From Paulinella micropora (taxonomy: Eukaryota > Cercozoa > Imbricatea > Euglyphida): a DNA stretch of 64,000 nt. Where the stretch lies: the NCBI GenBank assembly GCA_009731375.1, contig BJOX01000153.1:141692-205691 (forward strand), read 5' to 3'. Within the stretch, counting starts at the first letter, position 1; every line of letters begins with the position of its first letter. Of this stretch, positions 24,001-35,121 are shown one piece after another. A model generated the notes under the pieces. It was not told where the DNA came from. It searched no databases and worked only from the letters and a program-made list of their open reading frames with translations. The position numbers were made by a program, and so were the translations under genes.

Positions 24001-24615
24001 CTTTGCCACATCCTCACCTGCCGTGGTGACCCTCAACACCCTCACGTCGTCATCGCTGCTAGACTTGTGCGGACGCGCTTCCTCCTCCCTCTGCGGCCGC
24101 TCCTGTTCATATATACCACGCATTTCCTCATGTCGCCTCTCTATCCCCTCGATCGAGCGATCGGTACCCGTTTCTGATCCCCCCCCCATCTCTCCCTGTC
24201 GTTCCTGCGTGCCCACTCTTGCCCCTGCAATCAACGCCTGTCGATCCGGGTGCACATGTTGCAAATGAGACAGTGATGTGCCGCTTGCGCCCCCCAACCC
24301 TGTCCCCTGAGCCTGTTCCTCTGCGTTCGGTGTTTGTACCTGGATGCCCCCGCTGGGCCGCGATGCCCCCGCCTGGCTCCGTCCCCATCCGCGCTGGTCT
24401 CCCCGCGGACCACCTCTTCCTCCTCCATCTTGGCCTCTGTCGCCCCTCGCCCCTCCGTCCCGCATCGGTCGCATGGATGCCGCCCGCTCGTGGTAACTCC
24501 GATCCTTCCTCGTCCAGTTCCGCTCCCTGATGTTCCGCTCGTTGAGCTCCCTGAGAGCCGGCAGCTCCGCTTCCGGGAACATACTCTCCAGACCCCCCGA
24601 GTTGCCACATCCCAT
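21091..24615 (-). pseudogene. element 1 pol: RGG-rich linker, retropepsin-like region, reverse transcriptase
   Basis: A 1174-codon frame. Residues 1-190 are Arg/Gly/Gln-rich, as in nucleic-acid-binding gag tails. Residues about 385-500 look like a retropepsin fold (a late ALRRMDAWIDCGRNEIRYG segment) but the DTG catalytic triad is not intact: the candidate site reads NDTIAAINVM. Residues about 860-1075 are a clear RT: KPDGTLRMCINYWRIN, STLDLKSGFWQIPL, VLPMGLKVAPGIFQ and the catalytic YLDD at about 1013. The frame ends within RNase H at FILDTDASA followed by TAG. Relative to the usual DASxYAIG spacing there appear to be six extra bases around the stop. Confidence 0.8.
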
Positions 24616-24883
24616 GTCGAATGGCCTCCCTCAATTCCTTGTAGGCCTCCTTCCTCACATTTTCCGAGCAACTATCCAGTTGGTCATGCCACATCGGTTG
24701 CTGGTGATGTACCCGACAATCCCCTTTGAGCCTCAACCAGTGCATCCCGATAGCCGTGTAACACGAATCCATACTCCAATTCCGGTGTCGGAGTGCCCGT
24801 CTGGAGTACTTTGGAAACCCTGGGATGAGCTGTCCGTCTGGCGGGTACCTCGATTCGTTGACTGCGAGTTCCGTGTTGGGCAA
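24600..24883 (-). pseudogene. element 1 gag C-terminal piece
   Basis: The frame is continuous with the gag frame upstream apart from a TAG at 24980-24982. It contains Cys and His residues (CYTAIGMHW, DCRVHHQ, DSCSENV) that could be a degenerate zinc knuckle, though spacing is not CCHC. Coding sense shifts into the pol frame at about 24600. Confidence 0.45.
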
Positions 24884-24979
24884 CGCTTTTCGATGGAATT
24901 CCTCATCGAAGGCTACCGATCCCCTGACCGACGAAGGCCGCCCTGCGTGATATACCGGTGGTGCCCTCTGCCGCTGATC

Positions 24980-25855
24980 CTAGTCGCGTCGTCCGCCAGA
25001 CTCTCGTCCCGTGTGCAGTCGATACTCTCCTCGGTTATATCCCTCCGTGCGAGACTGCCGCCCCGGCGTGTACGTTGTACGTCGGTAGGTCCCCTGCTGT
25101 GTCTCATGCCGCGGAGTATACTGTGGCTTCGGCATCCGATCCATGACCGCACCCAAAGTAAGCATTCGATCGATCAACGCCGTATCTTCTTCGTTGAACA
25201 CCCAACCAATAGGGTTGCCCTGCAGGCCTCTCCATTTCTCTTTTCCCTCCGTAGAGAAATCCGCCTGGGACACCGCTTGGTTCACCAACTCCGCAACAAC
25301 CCCTCTCGTTTTGTCATCCCTGCGCAGCTTGAACAGGATTAACGGGTAGATGTCCTTCTTGCTTTGCAGAAGACTAAGACCGCTGATTTCGGAGAAAATG
25401 TCTTTGAGCCCCCTCCTCTCCCTGATCATCTTCTCCGCCGCCTCCTTCAATGCCTCGTTCTCATCAGCCTCATCTAGCAGCGCCGCGAACCCGTACACTT
25501 CCTTGAAGACAAAGTGAGCCGCGTCAACGATCTCTGTGCCGGTCGTGTTCCCCTTGTCGGTGAATTCCCTCTGGAAGGTATCCTCCCATACCTTCTGTTC
25601 CGCCAGCTTGATATGTTCCCCCGTAGCTCCAAACAACGCTCTCAGCAAGTAGCATATCTGTGCCGCTTGATTACCGCATTGTGCTGCCCTGCACTCCTGC
25701 TTAAAGACCGCAATGAACATCCGAACCTTGTTCACATACTTGCAATCAGTCGCCCGTGACATGTCAATGGAGTCTTCGTGAATTTCGCATCCCATTCCTG
25801 TTGTGCCTTCGCCAACTTCCGCGACATCTGTATCAATATCCGCCTCGCGTTCCAT
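24980..25855 (-). pseudogene. element 1 gag-like central region
   Basis: A frame of about 290 codons with alpha-helical, capsid-like composition (ICYLLRALFGATGEHIKLAE; DKGNTTGTEIVDAAHFVFKE) and an Arg/Tyr-rich tail. It is separated from the next in-frame piece by a single TAG at 24980. The frame directly upstream is better in another phase, so its beginning is also frameshifted. Confidence 0.5.
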
Positions 25856-25874
25856 ATCACCTGGCTAAGTTCCT

Positions 25875-26381
25875 TCACACTCCCGTTGTGATAGACTGGC
25901 CTTCCTCAAGCATCGGTGCCATCTCATACTGGGGAAGATCCTCCTTTGGCACCTTACCCCTATAGTACCCCACACCGATGTACAATGCCTCTGCCAATAT
26001 GATCATGTTTAACCCCGGCAACGACGGTCCGTGCGAATTTGCGCCTCGCAACCATGTCCATGCCACCCATTCCTATGTCTCATCCAGCATACCCCCCTCG
26101 TCCTCCCTCTGCGTCCACCTCACGTATTCCGGTTGCGTCAGTTGCCGATACGCTTCCTTTCCGATCTCCGGCACCTGCTGTAGGAGTTGATGGAATGGTT
26201 CCGACATCGTAGGAGGGTTCCTCGCGAAAACCGGATCCGTCGCTACTGGCTGACTTTGCCGCTTCGCATCCACCGTCATCATAGGTTGTCTCCCCGTGCC
26301 CCTTGCCGGCGTGAACACCAACTGCCTCTTCCTCGGTGACGTAGCTGCCGACGCCTGTGATGACGCTACTGACTCCGTCAT
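25875..26381 (-). pseudogene. element 1 gag N-terminal region with in-frame TAG
   Basis: An ATG at 26381 opens a Ser/Ala/Thr-rich start (MTESVASSQASAATSPRKRQ). A TAG at 26073-26075 interrupts the frame, which continues as EWVAWTWLRGANSHGPSLPG to a TGA at about 25875. The region 26382-26624 holds no frame I can support. Confidence 0.45.
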
Positions 26382-26624
26382 GTTGAAAAACTAAAATATG
26401 GTAAAAGAATATCGTAGTGTCCCCCTTTGTCCCCGTGGTATACTATATCTAAACATAAACCCCTGATCATGTCCCCTTCCCCATCTCGTGTCACGCATTA
26501 CCCCCTACCGCTACCGCTTCCTAAGATTCCCCTTAACCCTTAGTCCCCTAATCCAATCTACGCCCCTTCGCTTATTTCGATTTGTAAACCCAATCCCTGT
26601 CCTCCCCCCCGTGTGTCCGAACGT

Positions 26625-27723
26625 CTATGTCCCGTCCTTAAATATGTTGTCCCAATCCTCTTCTGGTATCTTCCGCATCCATGCCGTAACCTCGTCTGCC
26701 GTCTCCTCCCTTACCGGACTCTCTCGCCCCCTTTCTGTCCCTATCAGTGTGTCCTCGGTTCCTATAACCTCATCCTTCTGTTGCGTCGCCTGCCTCTCGG
26801 AAGTATCCCCCCAATTTCTCCCATTTTCCGCTTCCTCCCGTAACTTTGCACTCAAATCCTCCCATGGCTTCCGCTCCCCCTTCAACCCCGCAACCCAATC
26901 TCTTTTCACTTCCTCCTCCCACTCCTTACTCGGTCCCTCCGGCTTCGTCATCTCGTAGAAACACCTTAACCTTATAGGTTCAACAAACTCCTGCCAATTC
27001 TCTTTCTCCCTTTCCTGCATTACAGCCAACCCCTGCTTGATTTCCTGAGGGGACCCTTTCACACAAGCCCACGCCAATTTTATTCGTTCTTCCTTCCAAA
27101 TGCCCTCAATCTGTGTCATTACTGACAAATACGCAAATCGAAACCTTGCCCGCTTCGTGACCGCATATGACTTCCATGCTGCCTCCTGCACCTCTGGGTC
27201 ATAACCCCACCATGCCAGGTCATTCCATGCTCGCATCACCCTCCATCGTCTGTCCTTCTTCACCGGTTCCGTGTCTATTAGCTGTGTCATTCCCCATTCC
27301 CAATCGTTCCCTAGTATCTCCATGAAATGCTGGGCCCCTTCCCCCCCTTCCCCCATCTTGTATTCCAACCCCATCGACCGTCCCCTCTCCTTGTCTTCCT
27401 CTAGAATCTCCACCTTCTCCGACTCCCGTTTGCTTATTGACCGCGATGCTTCCTAAAATAGGGGTGTCAAGTGTCGTATCTTGTTCCCGCCGATGCTCCC
27501 CCACCTTTCGCCGCTTCCTCCTCCTCCTCTCCTCCTTCCTATCTGCTTCCTCCATCATCGCCCGCTCTCGTTGACTCTGATAATGCTCCAACATTTCTAA
27601 TGCCGCTTCATATTCCTCTTTCTCCCTCTGGAGATCACGCTCCGTATATAAGGGACTCTCCTTGACCCACTGCTTCATTTTGTTGTATCGTTCTTCTTGT
27701 GTTTGCACCCAAGCCGCAACCAA
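26625..27723 (-). pseudogene. extra frame upstream of element 1 gag
   Basis: Two overlapping frames (27723-about 27415, then 27413-26625) form one acidic/basic protein joined by a frameshift near 27415-27430. The first part has coiled-coil character (ALEMLEHYQSQRERAMMEEA, then a KEERRRRKRRK basic stretch). The second is Trp-rich (DWEWGMTQL; WNDLAWWGYDPEVQEAAW). The first frame extends further upstream without ATG to about 27830. It is not a family I recognise; it could be an additional gag-like frame. Confidence 0.4.
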
Positions 27724-27857
27724 TTCCCCGCAACCATAATCATGCCTCTCCTCCGTCTCCTCGCTTGATTCCCCACTGAGCCCCTCCTCTTCGTCCTCTA
27801 ACTCCTCCTTCTCGTCTTTGCCCCTTCTCCATACCTAAAATATGGGAGCATGTGTTG

Positions 27858-27860
27858 TAT

Positions 27861-27910
<50 letters not shown>

Positions 27911-28150
27911 ACCTCCTCCNNNNNNNNNNNNNNNNNNNNNNNNNNNNNNNNNNNNNNNNNNNNNNNNNNNNNNNNNNNNNNNNNNNNNNNNNNNNNNNNN
28001 NNNNNNNNNNNNNNNNNNNNNNNNNNNNNNNNNNNNNNNNNNNNNNNNNNNNNNNNNNNNNNNNNNNNNNNNNNNNNNNNNNNNNNNNNNNNNNNNNNNN
28101 NNNNNNNNNNNNNNNNNNNNNNNNNTTTTTTTTTTCCCCCCCCCCCCCCC
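27858..28150. repeat. poly-C tract, 206-N gap and T/C tract
   Basis: About 50 C (27861-27908), gap 27920-28125, then T10 and C15. Proline-rich frames across it are artefacts. Confidence 0.95.
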
Positions 28151-31100
28151 TGTTCCTCTATTCCTCCTTCTTCCTCTTCCAAAAAGGGCTTGTCCTCCTC
28201 CTTGTTCTACCCCGTGTTTTCCTCTCGTTTTCCCTTCCTTTATACCCCCCAAATATACGATGTTACGTCACACTCCCAAACCTACGATCCTATCCTCTAT
28301 CCTCCTATTCTCCATTCCGTCCCACCATTCAAGTGCCCCCTGTCTCTGCCATCGTTCCCCTATCCCCTATCCAACCCCCTGTTCTCGAAACTTCAACCTT
28401 CAAGTTCCTCTTGATGTCCCTCCCTAAATTCAAGTCCCAACCCAGTGTCCTCCTGTTTTTCCCCTCATGCCATAGTGATACGGTCGAAGTATCCAATAGT
28501 CCCCACATGGTAAAAAGCCCGCAAATCCCGTCGGAGATTCTCCCTTTTCAAAGTCGAAGGTTTAGCAACTTTTATCCGCTGTCACCGTGGAATTTGTCGA
28601 CCCCTTTTGGTGCCATGATGGCGACGACGTACCCCCGTCGGAAAACCCCTTTATCCTTTGTATTTCACCTCCCTGTCAAGTTCCCCATGAAGATTGCCCC
28701 CTTAATTCATACCCCCTTAAATTTCAACCCGCCTGCTTATCTCCTCTTGACGCATGATCGTCCCCCCTGACCCCTGTCCTCAGACCGACATGTCCGTCCT
28801 CAAACCATGCCTATCTCAACCTCTTCTCTGCATGAAACCCCGCAAATTTTTGCTCCTCTTGCATCCCCTGTGTCCTCTTTCCCTCCCCCAGGCCTCTATT
28901 CCTCGAGGGTTACCCTCGTCTGCACAAAATCCTCATGTGTCTGCACAAAATTTCATACTTTCTGTCTAAGTCAACATACCATATATGTCCTACCGACCCA
29001 AAAACCCACCAAAACGATCATAAAACCTCAGCCCGTACATGAATGAACGTGAATGATACATTTCCTGTCATTTTCTACCGATATTGTATGATTGCCTGCG
29101 AGAAAGAGTGAGTGTCTGACCCCTACCTGTGCACAGCAACCCTCGCCCCGACCAGAAACCCACCAAAAACCACAAACAACAGCTATGTAATTGTCTCTCC
29201 TAGTTCCCTGCACACACCTGCACCTCTGCGAACCCAAAATAAGCATTCATAGCCTCAAAGCCTCACAACTCCCACCCTTGACCTGCAAGATGTCAAGCCC
29301 CAAAACCCCTATGTCACTGCAACCCTCGCCCCGCTGTCAAACACATCATGAGTACCCCTCTCACCCAAGAAAAACAATGTCCCCACCCCCCTGCATGCCT
29401 CTGCACCCAAAGCAACTCAAGAAAGAGCGTAGAAACGATAGAAACGCATGCGCAAAATTGACCCCTCCCCCCTTTTCCCCTCTCGCCCTCTTTCTTGTCA
29501 GAAATTTTTCGAGGAACGAGAAAATTTATATACCCCGTGTATTTATTAGCGACTCCAGATTGTTACAATATCACGAAATTTAATGATATAATAAACTAAA
29601 CTAAACGATATGAAGACTGAGGAATACCTTAAATAGGGACTCCGTAATCTCTACACCAAAGATAACCGACAGACCGGAACGGTGAGAATTGCCATTATAT
29701 ACCGGGTGGGCCGGCATAATTTGTCGTCCCAAAATTCTGTGAAACATGAAAGAAAGACAGCCTTGAAATAATGAATGATAATTCCGTGAAAGTTGTAATT
29801 ATTAATACTGTGAGTTTGCGGACGATTCGTTTCCTTTTGACCGTGTTCTCAAAGTCTCCGACCGCCACTTTTTGACAGGGGTGGGTAGGTACAGTAAGGT
29901 GCAGTGAAAAGCCGCAGGGGGGGGTGCGACTTAACTTGATTTTGACTAGCTATAGGCGGACTAAAAAAAATCAGGTTTTTAATTTGAGTTTGTACACAAC
30001 TCTCCAAGTTGGCAGGTACAACGAACTCTTAACAAGAACACTATGGCTGCATTGAGTAACTGACTCTACGAGAGCAGGTGAAATACCAGTACATATCAGA
30101 GCGGTCAACTCGTTTATTTACGTAATTTCGAACTCGTTGCAGGCTTGGGTTGCAACTTACGATCAAAGATGAAACGTAGATTGTGGATTGGTTGGTCTCC
30201 AGTTCCCAAACGGATAGAATTGTCTAAACTCGAGTTAACAGTAACCTAACGGATGGGGTTGGGTTGTCTGACTTGAAATTTCCAAAATGCTTTGGGTTTG
30301 CAAAGTCAAAACGACTGGGAACGGAAATTAGACAGTCAAATATTGTGCTTTTCCCGGTTTCCTCCGTTTTGACGTAATTTACCGTCACATGCGTGTTTCA
30401 CGGTGAATTCGGGTGAAAGGTGATATGGGGGAAAAGGCAATAGTTAATCTTTTCTGAAAAGATCTTTGACTCAATCGTTTGAAATCATTTCTGAACGGAA
30501 TCGAAAACTAGTTAGTGAAGTCGAAACGTCGTGCAGAGGAGAATCTATCGAGCCGGTCAAAAACGGTGACATGTCAACGGTGTATGTTTTGGCCGGTCGT
30601 TAAGGTGCTCAGTCTGATAGCTCCCCCCCCCCCCCCAGACCTAACGGTTGAGTTGAGTTGCGTACAGAATGAGTGACTAAACGAACGAAGTATGATGTCT
30701 CCGCTAAAAAAAAAATGTCTAAAGGGAAAAGAGAGATGGGTGAGTCTCTTAAACATATGGGTGAATAAAAAGATCGATGCGTCAATGTTTGTGCGCGATG
30801 CAGATGATGATCAGCCGGGGCCGGATATCCATGATTCGCAGCGGGAGACTGGGACAATTGAGGCACAGTAGCGAGCGGTGGTATCGGGGGGCGATGTCGA
30901 GCCGTAAAGAATTAGGTGGCAGAGTGTCACACAGCCAAGATGAACCAATTAAGCACCAAATATGCCATGCCGATATGATCATTGAGGTGTTCAGATTCGA
31001 TGAGGATAATCGTTGACCTGCAGGCATAAGAGGCGATCAAGGATTTACAAGGATACGTCGGTCGTGGCGTAATTCATACGATGACGGTTCAAGTGGGAAA

Positions 31101-31165
31101 AGCGCTGGGCGGTGGCGGGTGAAGCCGTTTACGATGGGTAAAACCCACTTGAGAGTGATGGGAGT
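28151..31165. other. C-rich then AT-richer noncoding stretch, possible LTR/UTR sequence
   Basis: 28150-29560 is strongly pyrimidine-rich on the plus strand and contains no convincing gene. 29560-31165 is less biased. This stretch should hold the 5' LTR of element 1 and the 3' LTR of element 2, which lie head to tail on the minus strand, but I found no matching long repeats by eye. A short C14 run is at 30625-30638. Confidence 0.4.
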
Positions 31166-31167
31166 GG

Positions 31168-31630
31168 CTATTCCTTAGATTTGGCTGTCTTGCCTTTTTG
31201 GAAGACGTGCAAGGGAAAGGTTTCGCCGGTGATGAGGGTACCTCGGAGACGCTTAAGAACATTGGCGGATAGCCGACCTTTGTCCTTAATCTTCAGAAAG
31301 CGACGCCACTCTATGGCGATGAACGACTTGATCGTTGATGATGTCGAAGAGAAGTGGCTTCCAAAAAGCAAGGGGTTTGTTCCAGCTTTGGATAGTAGCT
31401 CCGTCTTTCGTGTCTTCGTAGATGGGACGGAAGAGAGGGTTGGTGGCCGAGGTCGTACCGAGTTGGTGAACTACGAGGTCGTCTTCCTCGTTCTCTGGGT
31501 CTTCATCTAAAACGATGCAAATCTTGACCTGGTTGCGGTCGATAAATGCTACGACTTCGCCAGTTGAATAATTGACAGTGTCATCATCATAGGTGTCCAC
31601 TGCGACCGGGTTGAGCGGGGGCGACGCCAT
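31168..31630 (-). pseudogene. element 2 3'-terminal frame overlapping integrase (TGATG)
   Basis: The ATG overlaps the integrase stop by one base in a TGATG arrangement at 31629-31633. The frame encodes an acidic protein (VAFIDRNQVKICIVLDEDPE; VHQLGTTSATNP) and shifts near 31290-31320 into a basic end (KGRLSANVLKRLRGTLITGE). The total would be about 150 residues. I do not recognise it. TGATG overlaps are used for translational reinitiation in some retroelements and viruses. Confidence 0.4.
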
Positions 31631-32150
31631 CAGTCGGGGCAGTGTACGGAGAGGTGTGAGCGGTCGATCCGCTTCAAAATCAGATTGGTCTTGAGGTGGC
31701 GGAGTTTAAAGCAGTTGGAGTTGACTTGCTCTAAAATCGTGTAGGGGCCGTCAAATTGGAGGACGGACGAGGCGGGGATGCCTTGCTTTGAGGGCTTAGG
31801 GCGGTAGACGGTGACGGTGTCGCCAACTTTCCAGTCTTTAACAGCCTTGCGGCGGCCCTTGTCTTCTGAGCTACGGATCGGGTGCGGGACACGCCCGTAT
31901 ACGCGCTGATGTACGCCGTGACGACGGTGCGGGCGCGGCGTAAGAGCTCGATCTGCTCTGAAACTGAAGCGAAAGCGTGGGGGAAGCGTCGAGAGCGGCG
32001 CTTGAGGCGGAGGCGCGGGCGTCGACAATCTCAGGGGAATCGAAAAAGTCCAGTGTACATCTGGGTTTACGCGCTAGCATGCCCTCAAAGGCAGTGGTGC
32101 CAGTAGCTGTGGACACATAGGTGTTTTGAGGAAGGAGAGGGACGAGATGA
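31630..32150 (-). pseudogene. element 2 integrase C-terminal region
   Basis: The integrase core frame shifts at about 32140 into TYVSTATGTTAFEGMLARKP, the usual end of a Gypsy core. A second shift near 31880-31930 enters a frame with VGDTVTVYRPKPS and LQFDGPYTILEQVN, the GPY/F module of Ty3/Gypsy integrases, ending HCPD then TGA. The module binds target chromatin or DNA in this family. Confidence 0.65.
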
Positions 32151-35016
32151 TGCTAGGCCAGTTCGCTTTGTCTGCTTTGGACAGGGATTGAATTGCCGTG
32201 CAAATCGCCTTGTGACGACATTCCACGAAGCCGAGCTGATGGTGCGAGTAGGGTGCGGTAGTCAGCCATTCAAGGCCAGCTTGACTGCAAAAGCGTTTAG
32301 CTAAAGTACCTACAAACGAACTGTGGTAGTCGGAGAAAATGGACTCCGGGAAACCAAAGATGTATGCCCATCGATTGAGGATGATCTCAACGGCTTCTTC
32401 TGCAGATGTAGAAATGCAGGGAATGAATTGCAAAAATCCTGAGAAGAGATCGATGATCGTCAGGACATACTGAAAAACAGTGCCCGGAATGCCGACGTGC
32501 ATGTGATCGATGCCGATGCCTTGGCCTTGACTGTTCCACTTCAGTGAAGAGTAGCGGCCATGATTGAGGGTGAGACGGGCGTGGACCAGTTGGCAGAAGT
32601 GGCAGTCGCGGAGGGCGGCGAGAACATCAGTATCAATGGTCTCCGTGCCGTCGAGGCGGAACCAAACGTAGCGCTCCTTGATGAAGGGGACAAGAGTCGG
32701 CGCCTTGGCGTGGTTCTGCATCAAATGGGCGTAGTTGATCAGTGGGCGGCGTAGCTCTTCTGGGACGTAGATCCTCAGTGTTGATTGTTCAACATCGGCA
32801 AGGACGGCGAGGCCTTGACGGAGAATAAGTTCTGTTGATCCAGCGGAGACGGTGGGAGTACCGTCAGTCCAGAGAGGGGCCGTGAACGCATCTTGTCGTT
32901 GCGCGTTTACGATTTGTTGGCGTGTAACGCGCGGGGCGTGCGAGGTAGCGACAAGAGGGTATATATAGTGTTGTTCCATACCGAGGCCAAAAACTAACCA
33001 TACTAGATTGTCGTCAAGAAATAGAATCTTGCGACACGTCTCGACAGTCTCTTGTGGGAGAGTATTGTCAGGGACGCAGTGAATGAGGTCTTGTGGCATG
33101 AGCAGAGCGAATGGCTTGCGGAGGGCAAACATGTCACGTGCGATGGCTGGAGCGTTCAGCAGCGGGGATGACGATGGCCAAGTCCCACGGGGCTTGAATA
33201 CTGCGTAAAGTTGGACCAGCGCGAATGACGCGACAGGAGAGAGACTTGAGTTTCGTCTCCAAAGCGGCGTGTGTGCCTTCGACAGCGAGCCAAAGGGTTG
33301 AGCCTGCTCTATGGTTGCGAGGAGCTGTAGTGTAGCTTCGGCTTCAACGATGAGGGTCGGGACGCCTGGGCTGATGCAGGGGACACGAGGCAGACCATCC
33401 GGGAGGAGATTCTGTTTACCTGGGAGGTATTCTACCTTGAAGCGGATTGTCTGGAGGTTTTCCAAAACCCATCCGACGACCATGGGGCTGCAAGCGTGCC
33501 ATAACCATAGGAGTGGTCGATGGTCGGTGACGATAGTAAGTTCGTGGTCGCTAGCGTCGATGTAGTAGCGGCACTGTTGAACTCCATAGATGACACCGTA
33601 AGCTTCGCGCACGTAAGTCGCCCAGCGGGTCTGTGTGTCCGTGAACTTGAGAGAGAAGTACTGGATGACCGGGGCGTCGCGGTCAGGGCCAGTATGGAGC
33701 GCGCCACCAATGCCTATTTGGCTAGCATCCGTCCGAAGGCACAGGCGATGAGAAGACTCATACTTGGCCAAGACGGGAAGCGTAGTAAGCACTCGGCGAA
33801 GCTTCTTCATACATTTCCGATCCCGATTGAGGTAGGGTTGTCTTGTTGGTCGGGCGTGAGAGGACTTGAGCAAGTTCGTCAAAGGAGATACAAGGCGCGA
33901 GTAGTTAGGGATATGGGCTTGGATGAAGTTGGTCATACCCAGAATGGATCGAACTTCAGAGACGTTGGAAGGGTCAGCCATTCGGAGAATAGCGTCAATC
34001 TTCGCTGTATCAGCAGCGATACCTTTCTTGCTACATTTCTTGCCGAGTATTATGAGTTCGTGGTATCCCAGGCGGAGTTTGCGCGCCGATCCGTTGAGAC
34101 CGGAGGCGTCCATACTGGAGAAGATGCCACGAATTTGGTCAAGGTGCGTTTGAAAATCGTCCGCACCGGCGGTGACGTCGTCGAGGTAGGCGCCCGCGGT
34201 AGAGGTAGCCGGGGGCGCTTTGTTCCAAAAGTGGAGAGGTTGGAATGATTTCTCGATCGCCCGTTGGAAATCGCCGGGGGCGCGATGTACACCTTGAGGC
34301 ATAAAGTTGGGGACCAATAGACCTAGAGGAGTCCATACGGCTAAAACGTCTCGGCTATCATCATCTGGGTTCAAGCGTAGATGAGAAAAGCCGTCCACCA
34401 TGTCGATGGAGCTGAGATAGTGCCAGCCGGCGAATCGTTCTCGGTAATGGTCCGGGTTCGGGAGACCTGGAACTGGGAGGTGAAGGTTGTCGTTGGACAT
34501 GCGGTAGTCGTAGACATTCCGGATGTCCCGGATGACTTCCTTCGAGATATCCTCAAATTTCCCAAGTGGCCAACTGCGGGTCGCCCATGCACACTGTGCG
34601 GAGGCATAGCTCCACGTGCCAGCGTTAAGGACGTCCGTGGCCCAGCCGGTGAGATATTCGCCCACTGCCGGAGTCCAGCGTGGACATGGGACCGCGACTG
34701 GTTTGGCATTCGGTTTGAGCCGAAGAGACACGACAGTGTGGTTGAAGACGCCTGCTTTGTCTTGAAAAATGTGGTCGAATTCGTGAATGAGGGCCCAGAG
34801 TTGGTCTTGCTGAGATTTAGTGAGGCTGGGGTTGACCGCTTCGGATGGAAACTTGGGACCTGGTGGTGCAGCTTTCTTTTCCGTTCTTTTGGTCAGGAAG
34901 TCCCGGCAGAGTCGTTCGGAGATGAAGAACCATGAGGCTGGGTGGGCTCCCCGGACTGATGATGCCGTGCAGAAAAGCATGCGAGGATCTGGACACGTCT
35001 GCATAAATTCCTCCAT
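32074..35016 (-). CDS. element 2 pol: reverse transcriptase, RNase H, integrase
   Basis: A 980-codon frame. RT spans about residues 60-380 with SSIDMVDGFSHLRL, PQGVHRAPGDFQ and the catalytic YLDD at 277-280. RNase H follows with LRTDASQIGIGG (Asp 430), YVREAYGVIYGVQQ (Glu 471) and VTDHRPLLW (Asp 498). The integrase has an HHCC zinc module (His 764, His 769, Cys 805, Cys 808) and a DD35E triad at Asp 837 (GIDHM), Asp 896 (FSDYHSSF) and Glu 932 (FVECRHK). All catalytic residues are present although the last part is frameshifted. Upstream the frame is open to the TGA at 35122, so pol probably follows that codon directly rather than starting at the ATG at 35016. Confidence 0.85.
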   Translation of the reverse strand: MEEFMQTCPDPRMLFCTASSVRGAHPASWFFISERLCRDFLTKRTEKKAAPPGPKFPSEAVNPSLTKSQQDQLWALIHEFDHIFQDKAGVFNHTVVSLRLKPNAKPVAVPCPRWTPAVGEYLTGWATDVLNAGTWSYASAQCAWATRSWPLGKFEDISKEVIRDIRNVYDYRMSNDNLHLPVPGLPNPDHYRERFAGWHYLSSIDMVDGFSHLRLNPDDDSRDVLAVWTPLGLLVPNFMPQGVHRAPGDFQRAIEKSFQPLHFWNKAPPATSTAGAYLDDVTAGADDFQTHLDQIRGIFSSMDASGLNGSARKLRLGYHELIILGKKCSKKGIAADTAKIDAILRMADPSNVSEVRSILGMTNFIQAHIPNYSRLVSPLTNLLKSSHARPTRQPYLNRDRKCMKKLRRVLTTLPVLAKYESSHRLCLRTDASQIGIGGALHTGPDRDAPVIQYFSLKFTDTQTRWATYVREAYGVIYGVQQCRYYIDASDHELTIVTDHRPLLWLWHACSPMVVGWVLENLQTIRFKVEYLPGKQNLLPDGLPRVPCISPGVPTLIVEAEATLQLLATIEQAQPFGSLSKAHTPLWRRNSSLSPVASFALVQLYAVFKPRGTWPSSSPLLNAPAIARDMFALRKPFALLMPQDLIHCVPDNTLPQETVETCRKILFLDDNLVWLVFGLGMEQHYIYPLVATSHAPRVTRQQIVNAQRQDAFTAPLWTDGTPTVSAGSTELILRQGLAVLADVEQSTLRIYVPEELRRPLINYAHLMQNHAKAPTLVPFIKERYVWFRLDGTETIDTDVLAALRDCHFCQLVHARLTLNHGRYSSLKWNSQGQGIGIDHMHVGIPGTVFQYVLTIIDLFSGFLQFIPCISTSAEEAVEIILNRWAYIFGFPESIFSDYHSSFVGTLAKRFCSQAGLEWLTTAPYSHHQLGFVECRHKAICTAIQSLSKADKANWPSIISSLSFLKTPMCPQLLAPLPLRAC

Positions 35017-35121
35017 GTCGGGGTCAGAATGCAGAACGGATAGACCAGCGTTGGTCCGAAGCGTCGAAGGGTCGGAAGGCCTCAGTTGTTTAGAGTCTGG
35101 AGAGCGCTCCAGATTTTGTTG

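Larger units (their letters stand above)
20208..29600 (-). mobile_element. Ty3/Gypsy-type LTR retrotransposon 1, decayed, 3'-truncated
   Basis: Minus-strand order: an extra frame (27723-26625), a gag-like region (26381-24600), protease-like, reverse transcriptase and RNase H (24615-20208). The integrase is absent because the element ends at 20207 inside a dispersed repeat. I could not delimit the LTRs; the 5' LTR should lie in the C-rich region about 28130-29600, which has no other gene I can support. The right boundary is therefore approximate. Confidence 0.7.

Noticed and set aside
27842-28770. Proline-rich frames through 27858-28150
   Set aside because: Translation of poly-C plus N; no gene evidence.
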